The notes beneath the pieces were generated by a model. That model was not told where the DNA came from and searched no databases. It saw only the letters and a list, made by a program, of their open reading frames with translations. Shown one piece after another: positions 58,035-64,000 of a stretch of DNA of 64,000 bases. Numbering within the stretch: the stretch's first letter is position 1; every line of letters begins with the position of its first letter. The stretch lies in NCBI GenBank assembly GCA_028023455.1, contig JAQFVV010000013.1:7148188-7212187 (forward strand), in the 5' to 3' direction. Origin of the DNA: Epiperipatus broadwayi. Lineage: Eukaryota; Onychophora; Udeonychophora; Euonychophora; Peripatidae. The translations under genes were made by a program, and so were the position numbers.

Positions 58035-59470
58035 TAATTTTTTAAAATGTTTGAATTGTTAGAAAATAAAAGTAGAAGATTAAAATTTTTAAGTTATATT
58101 TTAATAATGCATATACCCTCTGCTATGTTTTACATCAAATACATATACATATCTTCTGTGTGGTATAACAATTGATTTATCATATAAATGAAACTCATCT
58201 AGCATATTTGAATTTATTAAAATAATAAATGACATTAATTTTTATAATACATAATTAATGTAAATGTTTGTGCACATGCAAATATATCTGCACACTACCA
58301 TTTATCATATAACTTAACTTCTCAAAATAATAAAGTTATTAAAATGTACATTTTCACAATTAAATTATTTGTTGAAAGTATACTGCATTTACATATATAT
58401 GTGTACATTGAAAAAAAAATATTTTGAGTCAGATATTAAATATAAGTTTATTTCTTTCTATTTCTTTTTTGAAAAGAATAAAGTCAATCTGGACAGGATT
58501 ACTGTTAAATGAATAATTAGAAATGTGTGTAAATTTAAAAATATAGATTTAAACATTTTGACTTATTCTCTTGAAAAAACAAATATATTAGTATCTATGA
58601 ATTAAATCATTTTTAGACATTTAACTTAAGTAAAATTATTTACTTGTTTTTTAAAATGTCATTTTAAGAAATTACTACAAAAAAATTTACTTAAAATTTC
58701 TTTTTCATTATATATAATGCTATTTTTCACATACATTTATAGGTACTTTTCTGCATATAGCTGAAATATCATATATATATATTTAATTTCTCAGCAAACT
58801 GAGGTTCTCTTGGTAAAAGCCTGTCCAGGATTGTCTCATTAAGAAAGATATAGTCAAGGTATTGTCATCATCAGGAAAGTATAATTAGGTAAATGTTGGC
58901 ATTGGTTTAATTCCACATAGACTTCAGGATTTTATAGATTTCAGGTCATCAAGCTGTTTTAGACCACATTTGTGCAGAATAATTGATTTATCTGAAGTTG
59001 ACCCTGGCTTTGTGTGAATGAAAACTCTTCCATAGTGAAGTATAGAGCAGCTGCTTCATTGCCTTCTTACATCTTCATGGTAGTTTTCTGTATATTTCTG
59101 CTAGCCAACTATTTTTCAAAACAATTATTACTATAAACTACCATTATCTAACTATTCCAAACTAAAACCAAACTGTTTTAATATTTTTATCAACTCTTTT
59201 TATAGTAGTGAGATGAGGTGACAAAAACATATTAAAAACTGTTTTCAATTAAAAACTATTTTTTCTCATCTTGATTAAAAACAATTTTAATCCTTTCAAA
59301 AGCATGATCAAGTTTTTACCTTAAAAAATATTTTTAACAGTTCCAAATTTTGTTCAATTAAACAAAATAGATAATATAATTTTTTACAATTAACAGATTA
59401 ACATGCTTGTTTTTAATTTCAAAATCAGAAATCAATGAAAATGTTATTTAGACCTTTTTAAATTGTTTAA
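58035..59470 (-). repeat. Right arm of the large inverted repeat
   Basis: Reverse-complement partner of 54682-56110. Reading inward it includes GGTTCTCTTGGTAAAA, AAGGTATTGTCATCATCAGG and GAAGTATAGAGCAGCTGC. The arm length, about 1.4 kb, and spacer of about 1.9 kb suit either a very large foldback element or two opposed copies of one unknown repeat. Confidence 0.75.
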
Positions 59471-59668
59471 TTTATAATAAAATTCTATTTTAAATTCAAA
59501 ATTATTTAACCTCTTACTAGGATTATTTTATTCTAGGTAATGTAGAAAAATATCTGCAAATTTTTTTTCTGTGTTTATTTCTACTTTCTTTTCAATGTTA
59601 TATATATTTCTGCACACACTATGTTATTGTGTGACATGTGATATGTATAGATACTATATATATATATA
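59471..59668. repeat. AT-rich DNA ending in a TA tract
   Basis: Unremarkable until the TA run at about 59655-59668, which immediately precedes an LTR-like start. Confidence 0.6.
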
Positions 59669-59669
59669 T

Positions 59670-60965
59670 TGTACCGGTCAAAACATGTTTATCCATCTAA
59701 CATGAGCTGGAACTCACAAAATGTACTTCAAACCCAGTCAAGCCCAAGATTTAGGTCAGGGACCAGCCTGGATTGGAACCCACTCTCTAAGCCTCGGATC
59801 AAACACCTAATGAATAACATATGAGTGATGGCACATGAGAATTAATCTTAATTCGGCCGATTAACAAAGCTGAGCAAAACAATGAGACATCTATTACTAT
59901 GACTAAACTAAAATATATAAGCAGGCTTTACTTTTGGAAGTGGAGAAAAGAAGAATTCCAACTATTCAAATAAATTAGACAATAAAATATAGTTTAATAT
60001 ACTGACAAATTATTACACATTTATAAATTAATTATATACATTAGTGTGTGCATGAATGAGCAAGCAGTCTACCAAGCAATAGAGGATTACATAGTGTCAT
60101 TCATGCTATTATTTCTCATATGCTCTTTATTAGCTAAATAATACGTTATAAATAAGCACACATCTTTGGTGGATCTAATATTAAGATGCCAATCAACTAT
60201 TACAAAGAATTCACATAAAATTGTTATTAATGCTTTGGATTATGTTTTGAAACATGGTGACTAACATATATGTCTAGGAGAATTCTGAAATTCATTATAC
60301 ATATGATAGAAACTATTTTCATGCCATTGAGGTCGTGAAAATAACAAAATACATTTGAAAAATTATATTTGAATCTATGACAAAATATTTAATGAAAAAT
60401 TATTTTAACAATAGTTAAGATGAATGCTTTATTTTCCTCAAGGCATATACTCTTAAATAGATATATAAATTACGATGGTGGGATTGTATATGATTGAAAT
60501 AAATTTAATCAATAAAACTAGAAGTAGTTTGCATTTATATATATTTTTAAACAGAGTGCTATTTCATTATTATCACAGCACTAAAACTAGGTCATAAGCA
60601 AAAGAAATAATAATAATACGAAGTTTGCATGGTACTGACATAATAGCCAAAAATAACTAAGAGGAGATGGTCGTGCTTCTGGATGAGAACAATGTTTAAA
60701 CCCCCCTTCTTGGGTAGTGCTTAGAGAAAAGTGGATAAGCATGGCATGACCCAGACTTTTGTTGGTATAACCGATGTGAGAAGCCTTTTATCTATATGAA
60801 GTGAATATGCATAGCGTGTGCCAAACTTACAGGATCACCACGAGAGGCATTTTATATGAAGTAAATGTGACTCTGGATAGCTCAACTATCTACGGAATGA
60901 GATATGAGAAATCTATGGGTTTGAACTTGTTGAAACCCCCAGATTAGAAGACTAGAAGCACGTAG
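59670..60965. repeat. LTR-like block between two TA tracts, possibly a solo LTR
   Basis: Starts TGTACCGGTCAAAACATG directly after a TA tract, like the TGTACC of the 47-kb LTR, and ends near GAAGCACG against the TA tract at about 60967-60979. The interior is less AT-rich at both ends (59690-59870 and 60660-60960), with no ORF. A local duplication of TTTTAT-CTATATGAAGTGAAT / TTTTATATGAAGTAAAT occurs near 60786-60866. A clear CA end and TSD are lacking, so solo-LTR status is a guess. Confidence 0.35.
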
Positions 60966-61107
60966 TATATATATATGAAGATATGCTAAATGTCAGTAAC
61001 ACAGTGTCAATGAATGTCTCTAACGACATTGAATAAGATTTACTGCTTTTAAAATAAATGACCCTTGTTTGAATACCATAATTTATATAAATAATACACT
61101 ATGCAGT

Positions 61108-61111
<4 letters not shown>

Positions 61112-61143
<32 letters not shown>
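61112..61143. repeat. (TA)n(GA)n microsatellite
   Basis: TA run followed by an AG run. Confidence 0.95.
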
Positions 61144-64000
61144 TATTTTACTTAGTAATTAAAATAGTAAAATATTAAAATTTCCCTAATATGTTAAGAT
61201 TTTATTTAGTAAATGAAACATGAAGATTTACCCCCTTCCCTTTTCTGTTATTTAAAATAAATCAATCCCACCTTCATTGATTTTACAATAAATGGAATAT
61301 ATAAGTACTTTATTTGATATTTTAAGAGTATGTAAAAAAAATTATATAGAAAATAATTAATGGGCCACTCTTTCAGAATTTAATAAAACAAAACATTTTA
61401 AAAGATTTCAAAGCATTAATTAGCTTAAGTTCTGGATTTACCCCAGGTAGAAAATCCAGAGTTAAAGAAATATATTTTTTATACTAAAACATAAATAAAA
61501 TGTTGGCTCATAAAACAATCTGGCGAGCGTATTAATTAACAATACATTATATTTTAAGGGACATTAATAAACATAATTAATGAAGGCTTACTTAAAAAGA
61601 AGAAAGGATTTTACAAAATTCGACTTGTCAGATTGTTTAAGATTGGCATATTAATTAGAAAAGCATATATGTATATAAAATCAAATAATAAATAAATGGC
61701 CACACCAAGTTTAAAGAAAGTTAGAGCATATGAGAGAAAATCAGATTTACAGAAATTATTTAAGAGCAAATTACATTTTACATAAAGTTAAATAATATAT
61801 TAAAAGAACTCTTGATAGATGAGTTAGGTTAGAGTTAGTTTGTGGTGATGGCTTGAAAAATTACTTGGCAATTTTAAGAATCCGATTTAAAATATTGCAC
61901 ATGCATGGCAATTGAAATGAAAGTTCTTAAATAACTGCAAGCTTCTATTAGCATTAAAGTTCTTAGGTCGGGCTTTTATTTCCTCATGGGCAGCAGAATG
62001 AGATGGCCACTGAAGATGATGACCCGACAGGGCCGAGAAGGTTGGTGGATTTATACTCCATCATTTTTAGTTTCTCAGCGACGTGTAATATGTTTACAAT
62101 CAGTTTTCTCAATAGTAACTAATCTCCTCTGTGACTCAAAATTCAGCCATTTTATACTTTTTCTTTATCGGTTGTTTTTGAAGATGCAACAGTAAGATAA
62201 CATCCAAAAATAAATTCAAATCTATTTCCAGATTAGAAATAGATTTGACAACATGTTTTTAATAAAAGTATCTCTAATCTTAATCCCATTTTAAGTAAAA
62301 ACTTTAATTAAAAATACCTTCCCCAGATTAAAACAATAGTGTTTCCAACCTTTAATTATTTTTAGACAATCAACTGTAGCATCTTCCATATTGGATTTTA
62401 TAAAAATATACAGTTTAATAGAAAAAGTACTTTAAAAAGAAAAAGTTTAAAAAATGATGTATAATAACATATTTACAAAAAAAATCAATATTTTGTTAAT
62501 ATTTTGCTCCTATATATATATATATTTGAGCCGCACATATGTAGTTTAATAAAAAAACTAATAATTAATAAAAAGAATCAATAATAATAAATATTGAAAG
62601 TTAAACTATAAATTTAGGTGCGCATTCCAAACATATACATAAAAATATATATATACGACAAAAGGAGTGGGATGGGATATAGAGGTTTGAATACGGGTTA
62701 GTAGGTAGAAACATGAAGCACAATCTTAAGCTAAGATTGACTGCTTCAATATATATATATATATGCCAATTTGTATTTAAATTTGTTAAAGGCTTATAAA
62801 AAGGAAATGTAGGCATGTGCATGTATGTATAGAAACAGTCAGAAACAATTAGCTTAGATTTACAAAATCTAGAAATTTCCCTAATGGATTAGATAAATAC
62901 TTAAGTAATTTATATTAAATCTATTTAACTTTCTTTAATACTAGGTTTTTAAATCTGTAAAGGCAGGATGTTTAAACATATATAAATGTTTAACAGATTC
63001 TAGAACATTCTGGTAAAAGCAATTAAGTAATTGAAATTTAAGCTCCTTAAAATTCCTTAACATTATATTTTAATAAAATTGGTAAAGGCAGATTAATGAC
63101 AAGGCATAGATATGTTTATACATATTATTGAACCTGTATTTAATTAATAAAAAGTAAAATAGTATTGGTATCATCTGTTTAAAAGATAATGTTTACAGTA
63201 TTTGGCCTTATGATAAAAAGATGTTGATTGATGCATCATTACTGTAAGAAAAGCAAGTAGACAAAAGGTATTCAGAATTAGGAAATTTTTATGAATTAAT
63301 AAAAAGTATAGATTAAATTTTAAATAAGCTGATCAACATATTTTAATTAAAAACTCATCTGAATGTATTTTGTTGAAAAATAGTATAAATATTTATGTAA
63401 ATAGGAAATAATATTATTTTATGAAAACTTCTTCAAGCTTATTTCTCCAAAGTCATTTTAAGAGGTTCATTAATTATTTGGGTGGCTGGTAGAAGTAATA
63501 TATAATGCTAACCTATGACTAGAAGCTTATGTCTTTTTCCCCTTCATCATCTCAGGAGAGTGTCAGTTTCAAATACCAATGGAGTTTGAGAACTGCTTCC
63601 CATCTGAAGTCTGCTGACCAATTGTACTTGTGTGCCAATGCTTTTGCAATAATTAATGTATTCTGCCTATTCATCTACCATGCCTGAATTCAACAAATAT
63701 AAAGAAAAAGCTACTCAGTCAATTATGCCATCCTGTCATATGCTATTCCATCTCAAAAATTAACTATTAATATCTATGAAAAGAGCCATCCAGGACTAAG
63801 TGAATTTAAATTGCATCATGAAAGCTAAATGTTATTATATCTTCATACTATTCTTTATATCTTGCCATGTTTTCAAAATCTTTCATGAAGGTAGTTGTAG
63901 AAATGTTGAATTCATGCCATGAGATTTTTGCCACTGCAAAAAACCAGTAAAAACTTAAACAATTCATATGCATTTAGTGTTCCCTTTTTACTCTTATTAT
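61144..64000. other. AT-rich DNA, nothing firmly recognised
   Basis: TA tracts occur at about 62513-62525, 62645-62655 and 62749-62764; the last two enclose a 95-bp piece containing a perfect small hairpin (CAATCTTA/TAAGATTG). A G+C-richer patch at about 61965-62050, with GGTCGGG and CCCGACAGGG, gives a frame at 61986-62195 without a known domain. Another mild patch is at 63535-63650. No gene can be supported. Confidence 0.35.

Overview
This is an extremely AT-rich stretch of metazoan nuclear DNA, roughly three quarters A+T by eye. I found no intact host gene, spliced or unspliced. What can be read is transposable-element debris: at least three different Penelope-like elements (PLEs) with GIY-YIG endonuclease tails, two decayed RTE-type LINEs plus other LINE scraps, a mariner relic, a probable piggyBac-like insertion, one LTR retrotransposon with two 1.6-kb LTRs, tRNA-derived SINEs, foldback/MITE-like palindromes, a 400-bp satellite and many (TA)n tracts. 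Endonuclease-bearing PLEs, tRNA-SINEs, RTE and mariner together point to an invertebrate such as an arthropod, mollusc or cnidarian. The sequence does not let me name a species.

Layout. 0-9 kb: three short hairpins (1.9 kb), a 5'-truncated PLE with one frameshift (3.5-4.3 kb), a near-perfect 305-bp palindromic MITE (5.2-5.5 kb), a mariner transposase relic (6.4-6.7 kb), a hammerhead-like motif (7.1 kb) and a LINE RT scrap (8.6 kb). 9.2-11.0 kb: a 400-bp satellite with an inverted first segment, bounded by TA tracts. 11-22 kb: mostly unreadable AT-rich DNA with SINE-like copies, a tRNA-derived SINE with a 21-bp target-site duplication (TSD), and two old tandem arrays. 22.3-23.1 kb: a second PLE family with a hammerhead-like motif in its 3' tail. 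23.6-27.2 kb: a dead RTE LINE on the minus strand, split by a dimeric retroposon with a perfect 15-bp TSD. 28.6-28.9 kb: a LINE endonuclease scrap. 34.0-34.4 kb: a long (TAG)n tract. 34.7-37.6 kb: a second dead RTE. 39.2-40.0 kb: a foldback.

42.0-47.0 kb: two copies of a third PLE family arranged head to head. The minus copy is split by a 1.8-kb insertion with TTAA-like flanks; the plus copy keeps an open 474-codon RT plus GIY-YIG frame. 47.0-53.3 kb: an LTR retrotransposon on the minus strand with a polypurine tract, a coiled-coil gag-like ORF, a candidate primer-binding site and a composite 5' LTR. No RT or integrase was found, so it is probably non-autonomous. 54.7-59.5 kb: a large inverted repeat with about 1.4-kb arms around two tandem arrays. 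59.7-61.0 kb: an LTR-like block between TA tracts. The rest to 64 kb shows nothing I can name.

The elements do not form a pathway. They record repeated insertion, often directly beside (TA)n tracts, followed by decay. The most noteworthy structures are the head-to-head PLE pair with its nested DNA-transposon-like insertion, the composite-LTR retrotransposon, the dimeric retroposon with a TSD, and the hammerhead-like motifs.
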